NCBI GenBank assembly: GCA_963930955.1
Contig: OZ006967.1
Span: forward strand, 930,001-994,000
Source of the DNA: Scatomonas sp963930955
GTDB taxonomy: Bacteria; Bacillota; Clostridia; Lachnospirales; Lachnospiraceae
DNA: 64,000 nucleotides
Direction of reading: 5' to 3'
In this document: in pieces, positions 24,309 through 33,099 of the stretch
Layout: every line of letters begins with the position of its first letter
How positions within the stretch are numbered: position 1 is the first letter of the stretch
Notes under the pieces: model-generated
Database searches by the model: none
Told to the model about the DNA's origin: nothing
What the model saw: only the letters and a program-made list of their open reading frames with translations
Position numbers and translations under genes: made by a program

Positions 24309-25664
24309 ATGGACGCAATGGAAGAAGATGCGGAAAAATATTTGTTCAAGGCAATGCCGGTGCCAAAGGCGGTGGCGACTCTGGCAATCCCCACCATCAT
24401 CAGCCAGGTGGTGACCATGATTTACAACCTGGCGGATACCTTTTTTGTGGGACAGCTGGGCGATCCGCTGATGGTGGCCGCCGTTTCCCTGGTATCCCCC
24501 TGGTTCAATCTGCTCACGGCACTGGGGAACCTGTTCGGCCTGGGCGGCAGCAGCCTGATTTCCCGAATGATGGGGGCGCAAAACCACAAGGACATCAAAT
24601 ATGTGTCCGTATTCAGCATTTGGGGAGGAGCGGCGGTGACGCTTCTCTTTTCCTTGAGCACCTGGGTTGCACGCGCCCCTCTGCTGGATTTTCTGGGAGC
24701 CAGCCCGGATACCTATGGCTATGCAGAAGATTATCTTTTCTGGGTGGTGGTATTGGGCGGCGTGCCAACCATGGTGAGCCTGGCACTGGGCCATCTGCTT
24801 CGGAGTGAGGGCCATGCGAAACAGGCCAGCGCCGGCATGATGTTCGGCGGTATCCTCAATGTGGTGTTGGACCCTGTTTTCATCTTTATATTTCATTTGA
24901 ATGTGGCTGGAGCCGCTATGGCCACAGCGCTGTCCAATACCGCTTCCGTGGTGTTCTTTGCCATCCAGTACATACGGCTGAAGGACAAAACGGCGGCTTC
25001 CCTGAATCCCCGGTATTTTACCTTCCGTTTTGTGCGTCCCATTTTCTCGGTTGGCCTGGCATCTGCTTTGGCTACCGCATTGGGCAATGCCTCCAATATG
25101 GTGATGGTCCATCTGGCCTCCAGCTACGGCGACATCCCTGTGGCGGCCTACGGCGTGGTGAAACGCATCGATCAGTTCCCGCTGAACGTCTCCATGGGAC
25201 TGTGCCAGGGCTTTATGCCGCTGGTAGGATACAATTTTGCTTCCAAAGATTACGAGCGGATGCGCAAGGTGTCTACATTCTCCTGGAAGGTTGCTCTGGC
25301 GATGTCTGCCTGCTTTATCGCCTGCTTCGCCGCCTTTGCGCCGCAGATCCTGCACCTGTTTATCCCGGAGATGCAGACCAGCGCCCTGGGCTCTTCCTTC
25401 CTGCGCATCGCCTGTCTCGCCGTGCCCCTGACCAGTGTGAATTTCTTGATCAGCTACACCTTGCAGGCAATGGGGAAAGGTGCACAGTCCGCGATCCTCA
25501 CTTCCTGCCGGCAGGGAGCGCTCAATATCCCTCTGCTGATCGTAATGAACATGATTTTTGGCTTATACGGCATGATCTGGACCCAGCTTGTAGTAGAGAT
25601 CATCATGCTGCCGGTTTCGCTGGGGATGTACTTCCACACTTTCCGAGGGTTGAAAGCTGAGTAA
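24309..25664 (+). CDS. MATE-family efflux transporter
   Basis: A 451-aa, twelve-helix exporter. Two homologous halves are visible: PKAVATLAIPTIISQVVTMI, YNLADTFFVGQLGDP and GGSSLISRMMGA in the first, and VGLASALATALGNASNMVMV in the second. It is full length for the NorM/DinF superfamily. Na+ or H+-driven efflux of cationic compounds is the family activity. Its place among reductases suggests export of a reduced or toxic product, by inference. The RBS AAAGGAAG is 2 nt before ATG, and a second start MEEDAEKY at 24318 is possible. Confidence 0.9.
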   Translation: MDAMEEDAEKYLFKAMPVPKAVATLAIPTIISQVVTMIYNLADTFFVGQLGDPLMVAAVSLVSPWFNLLTALGNLFGLGGSSLISRMMGAQNHKDIKYVSVFSIWGGAAVTLLFSLSTWVARAPLLDFLGASPDTYGYAEDYLFWVVVLGGVPTMVSLALGHLLRSEGHAKQASAGMMFGGILNVVLDPVFIFIFHLNVAGAAMATALSNTASVVFFAIQYIRLKDKTAASLNPRYFTFRFVRPIFSVGLASALATALGNASNMVMVHLASSYGDIPVAAYGVVKRIDQFPLNVSMGLCQGFMPLVGYNFASKDYERMRKVSTFSWKVALAMSACFIACFAAFAPQILHLFIPEMQTSALGSSFLRIACLAVPLTSVNFLISYTLQAMGKGAQSAILTSCRQGALNIPLLIVMNMIFGLYGMIWTQLVVEIIMLPVSLGMYFHTFRGLKAE

Positions 25665-25677
25665 AAGCAGCGCCTAT

Positions 25678-25717
25678 AACCTTTAGGTTTTAACTGCATA
25701 ACAAACGGAGACTTCTG
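25678..25717 (+). promoter_or_regulatory. Shared 40-bp regulatory block, site 2
   Basis: AACCTTTAGGTTTTAACTGC followed by ATAACAAACGGAGACTTCTG; same register as sites 1 and 3. Here the first 12 bases form a perfect dyad AACCTTTAGGTT-like palindrome apart from the central A/T pairs. It lies 50 bp before the AKR/flavin operon start codon. Confidence 0.7.
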
Positions 25718-25766
25718 CTTTTCTCTGCGGGGAATTAAAATATAGATAAAGAAAGAGGTGTACAAG

Positions 25767-26765
25767 ATGGAAATGCGTATTTTAGGAAAAGATTTGACGG
25801 TTTCCGCTGTTGGTCTGGGCTGCATGGGCTTTTCCCATGCCTACGGTGCGCCGACAGACGAAAAAGAAACCATTCGCCTGTTGCGTCGGGCATTTGATCT
25901 GGGATATACGTTTTTTGATACCGCTGAGGTGTACGGTACTCCGGAGAATCCGCATATCAACGAAGCGTTGGTGGGAAAAGCTCTCGCTCCGGTGCGGGAG
26001 CAAGTCGTCATCGCCACGAAGTTCGGCCTGCAGTTTGACTTTGACAGCGGCAAGGTGCCGATCCCCCTCATTCCCGATTCCCATCCGGAGACTATCCGCC
26101 GGTCGGTGGAAGGGTCGCTCCGGCGGCTGGGAATGGACCATATTGACATTTATTTCCAGCACCGCATCGACCCAGCAGTGGAGCCGGAGGAAGTGGCCGG
26201 AGTGATGGCGGATTTAATTAAAGAGGGCAAGATCACTCACTGGGGCATCTCGGAGGCAAACGAGGAATATCTGCGCCGCGCCCATGCGGTTTGCCCGGTG
26301 ACGGCGGTGGAAAACCGCTATTCCATGATGGCTCGGCAGTATGAGGGTCTGTTCCCGGTTTTGGAGGAACTGGGTGTAGGGTTGGTGGCCTTTTCACCCA
26401 TGGCCAACGGTTTCCTCACCGGCCAATATGGCAAGGGTCAGAAGTTTGACCCCGCCACCGACTACCGTGCCGCTATGCCGCAGTTTACCGATGAAGCGGT
26501 GGATCAGAATACAGCCCTTTTGAAGCTGCTTCATAATATGGCAGCAAAGAAAAACGCAACGCCTGCGCAGATCTCCATGGCCTGGATGCTCTGCAAAAAG
26601 CCATGGATCGTGCCCATTCCCGGAACACGGAAGGAAGAACGAATGATGGAAAACGCCGGAGCTGCCGCAGTAAAACTATCCTCAGGCGAAGTACAGGCTT
26701 TAGATGCTGCTTTGAAGGATATGAAAATGTCTCCGGTATTTGGCGGGACAGATTTTAAACAATAA
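25767..26765 (+). CDS. Aldo-keto reductase (AKR13-like)
   Basis: A 332-aa NADPH-dependent oxidoreductase. Catalytic tetrad: Asp51 and Tyr56 in DTAEVYG, Lys85 in ATKFG, His132 in YFQHRID. The barrel ends with the cofactor motif PIPGTRKEERMMEN. It reduces a carbonyl to an alcohol in the cytoplasm. First gene of a seven-gene run (to 30847 or 31751) directly behind regulatory site 2. The start after GAAAGAGGTG at 25767 is preferred over an in-frame start at 25758. Confidence 0.92.
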   Translation: MEMRILGKDLTVSAVGLGCMGFSHAYGAPTDEKETIRLLRRAFDLGYTFFDTAEVYGTPENPHINEALVGKALAPVREQVVIATKFGLQFDFDSGKVPIPLIPDSHPETIRRSVEGSLRRLGMDHIDIYFQHRIDPAVEPEEVAGVMADLIKEGKITHWGISEANEEYLRRAHAVCPVTAVENRYSMMARQYEGLFPVLEELGVGLVAFSPMANGFLTGQYGKGQKFDPATDYRAAMPQFTDEAVDQNTALLKLLHNMAAKKNATPAQISMAWMLCKKPWIVPIPGTRKEERMMENAGAAAVKLSSGEVQALDAALKDMKMSPVFGGTDFKQ

Positions 26766-26797
26766 ATTTAAGATAAAGTTTTTAGGAGGTATATCAG

Positions 26798-27643
26798 ATG
26801 AAATACGCTACTTTAAATAATGGAGTAAAGATGCCAATGGCAGGTATTGGAACTTTTTTATTGACACCGGATGAGGCAGAAGCTTCTGTCCTCAGTGCAT
26901 TGGAGTGCGGTTACCGCTTGATTGACACAGCGAATGCCTATGTTAATGAAAAGGCCGTGGGCCGTGCCATGAAACGTTCTGGTCTGCCAAGGAAAGAAAT
27001 CTTTCTGGAGACAAAACTCTGGCCCAGCTTTTACGAGCAGGAGGATGCAGTGGAAAAGACGCTGAAACGTCTGGACACCGACTATATTGATCTCTTGCTG
27101 ATCCACCAGCCTGCGGGCAATTATATCGCCGGATATAAGCTGATGGAGAAAGCCTATAAAGAGGGCAAGGTGAAGGCGATTGGCCTGTCCAACTTCAACG
27201 AAAAACAGATTCGGGAGATTTTAGACATCTGCGAAGTAAAGCCTGCAGTTCTTCAGACAGAAGTGCATCCTTATTCTCAGGAAAAGAAGCTGAAGGAGTT
27301 CCTGGATAAAGAAGGCATCATTATCCAGGCATGGTATCCTCTGGGTCATGGAGACAAGGCGCTGATCCAGGAGCCGTTGTTCACGGAATTTGGCAAAAAG
27401 TATGGCAAGAGCAATGCCCAGATCATCCTGCGCTGGCACATTCAGGCCGGCAATATCGTGATCCCTGGCTCCAAGAACCCGGCCCATATCAAAGACAATT
27501 TCAACCTGTTTGACTTTGCGTTGACAGATGATGAAATGGCTAAAATCACTGCTTTGGACAAGCAGAAGCGATATTACACCAGTACACCGGAAATGTTGAA
27601 GAAGTATGCGGAAATGGTTCCGCCTGTAGACGAGCAGAAATAA
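26798..27643 (+). CDS. Aldo-keto reductase (2,5-didehydrogluconate reductase type)
   Basis: A 281-aa AKR. Tetrad: Asp43 and Tyr48 (DTANAYVNE), Lys73 (ETKLWP), His103 (LLIHQP). The cofactor site IVIPGSKNPAHIKDN is near the C terminus. It differs from the previous AKR in subfamily, so the operon holds two distinct carbonyl reductases. The RBS TAGGAGG lies 9 nt upstream. Substrate unknown. Confidence 0.92.
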   Translation: MKYATLNNGVKMPMAGIGTFLLTPDEAEASVLSALECGYRLIDTANAYVNEKAVGRAMKRSGLPRKEIFLETKLWPSFYEQEDAVEKTLKRLDTDYIDLLLIHQPAGNYIAGYKLMEKAYKEGKVKAIGLSNFNEKQIREILDICEVKPAVLQTEVHPYSQEKKLKEFLDKEGIIIQAWYPLGHGDKALIQEPLFTEFGKKYGKSNAQIILRWHIQAGNIVIPGSKNPAHIKDNFNLFDFALTDDEMAKITALDKQKRYYTSTPEMLKKYAEMVPPVDEQK

Positions 27644-27656
27644 GGAGGGATTCGCA

Positions 27657-28214
27657 ATGCGTAAGAATTTTGGAACAAAATCTTGGTTTTACCCCCTGCC
27701 GGTACTGATCATCGGTACCTACGATGAAAACGGCACACCCAATGCTATGAATGCGGCCTGGGGCGGGCTGTATGATGCGGACAAGGTTGTGCTCTGCCTT
27801 AGTGCCGGCCATAAAACCACGAAGAACATCAAGGCAAAGGGCGCATTCACTGTGGCATTTGCGGATGCTGCCCATATGATTCCGGCGGACTATGTGGGAA
27901 TAGCTTCCGGCAACAACGAACCGAAGAAAATGGAAAAGGCCGGTTTCCACACGACAAAAAGCGCCCTTGTGGACGCCCCTCTGATCGATGAGCTGCCGGT
28001 AGCGCTGGAGTGCAATTTCCTAAAGGTGAATGAGGATGGCAATATCATCGGCCAGATTGTGAACGTAAGCATTGACGAAAGCGTACTGGACAGCGATGGG
28101 AAGCTGGATATGAGCAAATTCCAGCCCATCTCTTTTGAGCCAGCCAACAATGGGTACCATGTGCTGGGTGAGCGTGTGGGTAATGCGTTCAGCGATGGCG
28201 GCAAGTTGAAATAA
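27657..28214 (+). CDS. Flavin reductase-like FMN-binding protein
   Basis: A 185-aa protein of the flavin_reduct/split-barrel family: WFYPLPVLIIGTYDENGTPN, MNAAWGGLYDADKVVLCLS, HKTTKNIKAKGAFTVAFA. It ends near VSIDESVLDSDGKLD. Members bind FMN and reduce flavins or act as electron shuttles. RBS AAGGAGG. It probably provides reduced flavin within the AKR operon. Confidence 0.88.
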   Translation: MRKNFGTKSWFYPLPVLIIGTYDENGTPNAMNAAWGGLYDADKVVLCLSAGHKTTKNIKAKGAFTVAFADAAHMIPADYVGIASGNNEPKKMEKAGFHTTKSALVDAPLIDELPVALECNFLKVNEDGNIIGQIVNVSIDESVLDSDGKLDMSKFQPISFEPANNGYHVLGERVGNAFSDGGKLK

Positions 28215-28227
28215 GGGGGCGAATGAT

Positions 28228-28623
28228 ATGAATAAGGAATTTCACAATCTGTTCCCGCAGGGTGGGCCCAACACGGTGGCCGGGCAGTATTTCAGTGGGG
28301 CCAGCTATCTCTGCCCTTTAAGCGACATGGGCGTTTCTGTTGCCAATGTCACCTTTGAACCGGCCTGTCGGAACAACTGGCATATCCATCATGACGGCGG
28401 ACAGATTCTGCTTTGTACAGCGGGGCGCGGATACTATCAGGAGTGGGGTAAGCCTGCTCAGGAACTGCATCCCGGCGACGTAGTCAACATTCCGCCGGAA
28501 GTAAAGCATTGGCACGGAGCTGCTCCGGACAGTTGGTTTGCCCATGTGGCGATTTCCGTTCCAGGGTCTAAAGCGGAGTGGCTGGAACCTGTGGATGAAG
28601 CAGAATATACGAAACTGAAATAA
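28228..28623 (+). CDS. Cupin-domain protein
   Basis: A 131-aa single-domain cupin. Metal-binding motif 1 NNWHIHHDGGQILLCTAGRG (His-X-His with distal Glu/Gln) and motif 2 PPEVKHWHGAAPDSWFAHVA are clear. Such proteins accompany carboxymuconolactone-decarboxylase-like proteins in reductase operons, as here. Likely an isomerase, dioxygenase-like or binding protein; substrate unknown. Confidence 0.87.
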   Translation: MNKEFHNLFPQGGPNTVAGQYFSGASYLCPLSDMGVSVANVTFEPACRNNWHIHHDGGQILLCTAGRGYYQEWGKPAQELHPGDVVNIPPEVKHWHGAAPDSWFAHVAISVPGSKAEWLEPVDEAEYTKLK

Positions 28624-28648
28624 GTTTGTGCGAAAGGAATGGATCAAT

Positions 28649-28972
28649 ATGGATAAAGTAACAGCAGGCAGAGATGCAATGAGTAAATTTGCTCCAAAAT
28701 TTGCGGAGCTCAACGATGACGTCCTCTTTGGGGAAGTCTGGTCGCGGGAAGATCAGCTCTCGCCCCGTGACCGCAGCCTGATCACTGTCTCCGCTCTGAT
28801 GGCCAGCGGGATTTTGGATACCTCCCTGCTCCACCACATCCAGCGGGCGAAGGCAAACGGCGTCACTGCCACGGAGATGAGCGAGGCGCTGACGCAGCTG
28901 GCGTTCTATGCAGGGTGGCCCAAGGCCTGGGCGGCACTGCGGATGGCGAAAGATGTCTATGGGGAGGAATAA
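28649..28972 (+). CDS. Carboxymuconolactone decarboxylase-like protein
   Basis: A 107-aa, all-helical CMD-family protein: EVWSREDQLSPRDRSLITVS, ALMASGILDTSLLHHIQRAK, EALTQLAFYAGWPKAWAAL. It lacks the CxxC of the AhpD peroxidase branch, so a peroxidase role is unlikely. The start at 28649 follows AAAGGAATGG; a GTG at 28628 precedes that RBS. It is paired with the cupin gene. Confidence 0.88.
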   Translation: MDKVTAGRDAMSKFAPKFAELNDDVLFGEVWSREDQLSPRDRSLITVSALMASGILDTSLLHHIQRAKANGVTATEMSEALTQLAFYAGWPKAWAALRMAKDVYGEE

Positions 28973-28973
28973 G

Positions 28974-29687
28974 ATGGAGCGGCCTTTTGTGGTGTGCCAC
29001 ATGCTGGCTTCCTTAGACGGCAAAATCGACGGGGCATTCTTTGGCGCGCAGCAGACGGCCCCCGCTCTCCAGGTATACGGTGAACTGCGCGGGTTTTACG
29101 GCTGCCAGGCCACCTTGTACGGCACGACCACCATGCTGGGCGGCTATGCCGACGGGAAGGTATCGCCGCTTTCCGCAAACGGGGAAGAGCCGCTGCAAGA
29201 GGACTGGGTGAACCCGGCGGGCAAAGAGGTGGGCAATTTCATCATCGCGGTAGACCCGGCGGGGGAACTGGCTTATTCCGGCCCCACCCTCGAAAAGAAA
29301 GGCCGCCCCGCCGCCCATGTGGTTGAGGCGCTGACGCAGCAGGCGTCCCCGGCCTACCTTGCCTATTTGCAGGAGCGGGGCGTGTCTTATCTGTTCGCCG
29401 GTAAAGAACGGCTGGACTGCGCGCTGCTCCTCCAAAAGCTGTACCGGCAGTTTGCCATTGATAAGCTGATGCTGGCGGGTGGCGGGATCGTTAACGGGTC
29501 GTTTCTGGCTGCGGGCCTGGTGGACGAGTTCAGCCTGGTGGTCGCGCCGGTGGCCGACGGCGGCAGCGGCGTGGCCTCCTTTGCCCAGGCGGACTTTCTG
29601 CCCCACTGGCCCCCGGCGGCCTTTCATCTGAAAAGCGCGCAAACCCCACAGCCGGATGTGCTGTGGCTGCGCTATACCCGCCCATAA
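28974..29687 (+). CDS. RibD C-terminal/dihydrofolate-reductase-like protein
   Basis: A 237-aa reductase of the RibD_C family: VCHMLASLDGKIDGAFFG at the start, ATLYGTTTMLGGYADGK, and the cofactor region LMLAGGGIVNGSFLAAGLVDEF. It would bind NADPH and reduce an unknown substrate. The start codon comes 1 nt after the CMD stop, with GGGGAGGAAT as RBS. GC content is visibly higher here than in neighbouring genes. Confidence 0.85.
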   Translation: MERPFVVCHMLASLDGKIDGAFFGAQQTAPALQVYGELRGFYGCQATLYGTTTMLGGYADGKVSPLSANGEEPLQEDWVNPAGKEVGNFIIAVDPAGELAYSGPTLEKKGRPAAHVVEALTQQASPAYLAYLQERGVSYLFAGKERLDCALLLQKLYRQFAIDKLMLAGGGIVNGSFLAAGLVDEFSLVVAPVADGGSGVASFAQADFLPHWPPAAFHLKSAQTPQPDVLWLRYTRP

Positions 29688-29740
29688 GGATAACGGCTTT
29701 CCCATATCTATTTCATCCCCCAAAAAAAGGAGGTAAAAAT

Positions 29741-30847
29741 ATGCGTCAAAAAGGCACTCGCATGATTTCGGCATTCCTTTTATGCCTGGCTCTAACCTTA
29801 AGCGGCTGCAGCACACAGCCCCCTGCGGAATCTGACAGCACGCCCCCATCTTCCAGCGCGGACTCTTCAGCGGCAGAGGAAAATCAGGTCGCGGCATCCC
29901 CGGAGGAAGGCGTGGAAATCGCCACAAATGGCGGGGAGATGATTGCCATTTCCGCTCTGGAGCATCAGGATGAAACGGCAGAATCCGTCGTTTACTATAC
30001 ATCTCAAATTACACCGGATGCGATGGTCGCGATTTATCAGGCATTGGGGGACGGCCTCTCCGGCGAAAACATAGCCGTGAAACTGTCTACGGGCGAACCG
30101 CCGGCCAGCAATTACCTGGACCCGGATCTCATCGCCGACCTGGTCAGTCTGGTGGACGGAACGATTGTGGAGAACAATACTGCTTACGGAGGTCAGAGAT
30201 CGTCCACCGCTATGCACTATCAGGTGGCAGAAGACCATGGCTTTACAGAAATCGCGGACTTTGTTGTGCTGGACGAGGATGGCTCTGTGACCCTTCCGGT
30301 GGAAGGCGGGACGCAGCTCACGGAAAATCTGGTAGGGGCCCATTTCCCGGAATATGACGGGTATTTGGTGCTTTCCCATTTCAAAGGGCATACCATGGCC
30401 GGTATGGGCGGAGCCATCAAAAATATCTCTATCGGGATGGCATCGCAGGAAGGAAAGTGCCTGATCCATACCGCAGGGGAAAGTCATACCAGTCCTTGGG
30501 GCGGCGAGCAGGACCCGTTCCTTGAATCTATGGCAGAAGCTGGAAAATCGGTCATGGACGCTCTGGATGGGAATATGCTGTTTGTCAGCGTCATGAACCA
30601 TCTTTCGGTAGATTGTGACTGCGATGGGAACCCTGCCGAGCCGGATATGCACGACATTGGGATTCTGGCGTCCGCCGATCCTGTAGCGCTGGATCAGGCA
30701 TGTGTGGATCTGGTTTACGCTTCTCAGGATGACACCGCTTCCCTGATTGAGCGGATGGAATCCCGCAATGCCTACCATGTCCTGGAGCATGGAGAAGACA
30801 TCGGCCTGGGCAGCCGTACATACCGCCTGGTGAGTATCGATGCGTGA
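29741..30847 (+). CDS. DUF362-domain lipoprotein
   Basis: A 368-aa lipoprotein with lipobox LSGC (Cys near 23) and a Ser-rich linker to about residue 55. The DUF362 domain contains ENIAVKLSTGEPPASNYLDP, DGYLVLSHFKGHTMAGMGGA and ASADPVALDQACVDLVY. No ferredoxin cysteine pattern is present, only a lone CDCDG. DUF362 proteins are often redox-related. Preceded by AAAGGAGG. It overlaps the permease gene by 8 nt, so the two products probably work together. Confidence 0.83.
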   Translation: MRQKGTRMISAFLLCLALTLSGCSTQPPAESDSTPPSSSADSSAAEENQVAASPEEGVEIATNGGEMIAISALEHQDETAESVVYYTSQITPDAMVAIYQALGDGLSGENIAVKLSTGEPPASNYLDPDLIADLVSLVDGTIVENNTAYGGQRSSTAMHYQVAEDHGFTEIADFVVLDEDGSVTLPVEGGTQLTENLVGAHFPEYDGYLVLSHFKGHTMAGMGGAIKNISIGMASQEGKCLIHTAGESHTSPWGGEQDPFLESMAEAGKSVMDALDGNMLFVSVMNHLSVDCDCDGNPAEPDMHDIGILASADPVALDQACVDLVYASQDDTASLIERMESRNAYHVLEHGEDIGLGSRTYRLVSIDA

Positions 30848-31751
30848 GGTGTGGGAGGTCCTGCACCGGGAATTTGTGTACCTTTGGTATTACTTTGACA
30901 TCCAGTTGAGACAGATATTCGGCTATTGGGTGCTGGGTATGATCATCGGTTCTGCCATATCCGTTTTTGCCAAAGACAAACTTCATCGGCTGTTTGGATC
31001 TCTTTCCGGGATGCGTTTAGGGGCATTGGGAGTGATCCCGGCAAGCCTTCTGGGTATTGCTTCGCCCCTTTGTATGTACGGCACGATTCCCATTGCGGCT
31101 TCGTTTTCCCGCGGCGGGATGCGCCATGACTGGCTGGCGGCGTTTATGATGTCCTCTATCCTGCTCAATCCGCAGCTGATTCTATACAGCGGCGCGCTGG
31201 GCGGACAGATGCTCGCCATTCGGATTATTTCGTGCTGCCTGTGTGGAATGGCTGCAGGGTGGCTGGTGGGTATTTTTTATAAGGACCGCCCGTTCTTTGA
31301 CTTCACGGGATTCGACGGCCCAAAGAACCATGACACCGATCCTAACATTGTACTTCGCTTTCTCAAAAACCTGGGCAGGAACATCAAAGCTACCGGGCCG
31401 ATGTTTTTGTTGGGTGTGATCCTTTCAGCGCTGTTCCAGCGCTATGTTCCCTCAGAATGGGTGGCGGAGCTGTTCGGGGAAAATGAAAGATTCGGTGTGC
31501 TTTTAGCAGCCACCATTGGTGTACCGCTCTACGCCTGCGGCGGGGGGACGATCCCTCTCTTACAGGCATGGCTATTAGACGGGATGAGTTCAGGCAGCGC
31601 CGCCGCCTTTATGCTGACAGGGCCGTCTACCAAAATTACCAATCTAGGGGCCTTAAAGACAGTTTTAGGGGTCCGGCGGTTTTTACTTTACCTGCTTTTT
31701 GTGATGGGTTTTTCACTCATAACAGGGTTGCTGGTGGATTTTATATTTTAG
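30840..31751 (+). CDS. Permease of the ArsP/YraQ (DUF318) family
   Basis: A 303-aa protein with about eight transmembrane helices. Conserved SPLCMYGTIPIAASFSRGGM and ACGGGTIPLLQAWLLDGMSS mark the two repeats of this permease superfamily; the cysteine before YGTIP is typical of ArsP and related efflux permeases. Coupled to the DUF362 lipoprotein gene. Substrate unknown; ArsP members export organoarsenicals, but no arsenic genes are nearby. Confidence 0.82.
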   Translation: MREVWEVLHREFVYLWYYFDIQLRQIFGYWVLGMIIGSAISVFAKDKLHRLFGSLSGMRLGALGVIPASLLGIASPLCMYGTIPIAASFSRGGMRHDWLAAFMMSSILLNPQLILYSGALGGQMLAIRIISCCLCGMAAGWLVGIFYKDRPFFDFTGFDGPKNHDTDPNIVLRFLKNLGRNIKATGPMFLLGVILSALFQRYVPSEWVAELFGENERFGVLLAATIGVPLYACGGGTIPLLQAWLLDGMSSGSAAAFMLTGPSTKITNLGALKTVLGVRRFLLYLLFVMGFSLITGLLVDFIF

Positions 31752-31760
31752 GATATGCTA

Positions 31761-32034
31761 GCGTCGGTGTACAAGGGGCAACACGCCTCAAACCGTGTAA
31801 TTCCGGTCATTTGTTGCGTTATCTTCGCTCGGTGTACGTTCAGTACACCTCGTTCAGCTGCCTTGCAAATGACCGGAATTTCTACGGTTGAGGTCGAAGA
31901 GTCGAGAAATAGACGATTTTTGTCCTTTCAAGGCATTTGATCGACGCGTACTGGACGTACGCGGAGTGAAAATAACGCGGAAAGGGCAAAAATCAGTCAT
32001 TTCTCGACCGTATTGTCCCTTTGTACACCGACGC
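31761..32034. repeat. 274-bp cruciform intergenic element
   Basis: Terminal inverted repeats GCGTCGGTGTACAA (31761-31774) with its complement at 32021-32034. Inside are two large hairpins: AATTCCGGTCATTTG (31799-31813) with 31866-31880, and GTCGAGAAAT (31901-31910) with 31999-32008. Their tips are smaller palindromes (GGTGTAC/GTACACC; GCGTAC/GTACGC). No coding potential. One end recurs at 56352-56380. The rest of the 31752-32228 gap holds the 40-bp block. Confidence 0.8.
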
Positions 32035-32090
32035 TTTACTCAAACAAAGGCATCTGCTGTGCAGGTGCCTTATTTTGTGCTTTTAGTAGA

Positions 32091-32130
32091 AAGCTAAAGG
32101 TTAAAACTCTATAACGAATCGAGACTTCTG
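32091..32130 (+). promoter_or_regulatory. Shared 40-bp regulatory block, site 3
   Basis: AAGCTAAAGGTTAAAACTCT followed by ATAACGAATCGAGACTTCTG. It matches site 1 exactly over the last 20 bases. GGTTAAAACTCTATAAC is itself a spaced dyad. It lies about 100 bp before the third AKR gene. Confidence 0.7.
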
Positions 32131-32228
32131 AAACGCTGTGAGAACCTTTACAATAGAATCAGAACAAAAAAGGTTTCTTACGCAGCGCCCGGCCAGGTGC
32201 TGCAAAACAAATCGAAAGGAAGTCATGA

Positions 32229-33086
32229 ATGATGGAATATGTAACATTGCATAACGGAGTCAAAATGCCGAAACTGGGATATGGTGTTTTCCAGGTTTCA
32301 AATGAAGAATGCGAGCGCTGTGTATTGGATGCCCTTTCGGTGGGGTACCGCTCCATCGATACGGCACAGTCCTATGGAAATGAGGAATCAGTGGGCAGTG
32401 CCGTTCAGAAATCCGGTGTGCCCCGCGAGGAACTGTTCCTCACCAGTAAAATCTGGATGTCCAACGCCAGTTATGAAAAAGCGAAAGCCTCTATCGACAA
32501 GTCCCTGCAAAGGATGAAAACGGATTATCTGGACCTGATGCTGATCCATCAGCCCTTTGGGGACTACTACGGCGCTTACCGGGCGATGGAGGAAGCCTAC
32601 AAGGCAGGAAAGCTCCGGGCCATCGGGGTGTCCAACTTCTACCCGGACCGACTCATTGACCTTTGCCAGTTTGCCGAAACTAAACCGATGGTAAACCAGG
32701 TAGAAACCCATGTGTTCCAGCAGCAGAAAACTGCTCATGAATATATGAAAAAATATGGCGTACAGCATGAAGCATGGGGGCCCTTTGCAGAAGGAAAAAA
32801 GAGCTGCTTTACCAACCCCGTGCTGGTGGAGATCGGCCAGAATCACGGCAAAACAGCCGCCCAGACCGCCCTGCGGTTTCTCATCCAGTCCGATGTGGTG
32901 GTGATTCCCAAATCCACCCACAAGGAGAGGATGGAGCAGAACCTGGGTGTGTTCGATTTTACCCTGAGCGATGCTGAAATGGACGCGATCCGCGCATTGG
33001 ATGAGGGTAAAAGTCTGTTCTTCGACCATTACGACCCTGCTACCGTGGAGATGCTGACCAATATGGGCAAAACCAGGATTGTGTAA
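32229..33086 (+). CDS. Aldo-keto reductase (third copy)
   Basis: A 285-aa AKR of the didehydrogluconate reductase group. Asp44 and Tyr49 in DTAQSYG, Lys74 in TSKIW, His107 in LLIHQPFG; the cofactor motif is VVIPKSTHKERMEQN. Two adjacent ATG codons (32229, 32232) follow GAAAGGAAG. It opens a four- or five-gene operon behind regulatory site 3. It is similar to but clearly distinct from the AKR at 26798. Confidence 0.92.
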   Translation: MMEYVTLHNGVKMPKLGYGVFQVSNEECERCVLDALSVGYRSIDTAQSYGNEESVGSAVQKSGVPREELFLTSKIWMSNASYEKAKASIDKSLQRMKTDYLDLMLIHQPFGDYYGAYRAMEEAYKAGKLRAIGVSNFYPDRLIDLCQFAETKPMVNQVETHVFQQQKTAHEYMKKYGVQHEAWGPFAEGKKSCFTNPVLVEIGQNHGKTAAQTALRFLIQSDVVVIPKSTHKERMEQNLGVFDFTLSDAEMDAIRALDEGKSLFFDHYDPATVEMLTNMGKTRIV

Positions 33087-33099
33087 GGAGTGTGAATCC

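Noticed and set aside
31741..32050. CRISPR array
   Set aside because: The repeats here are inverted arms of one cruciform, not regularly spaced direct repeats; no cas genes are present anywhere in the window.
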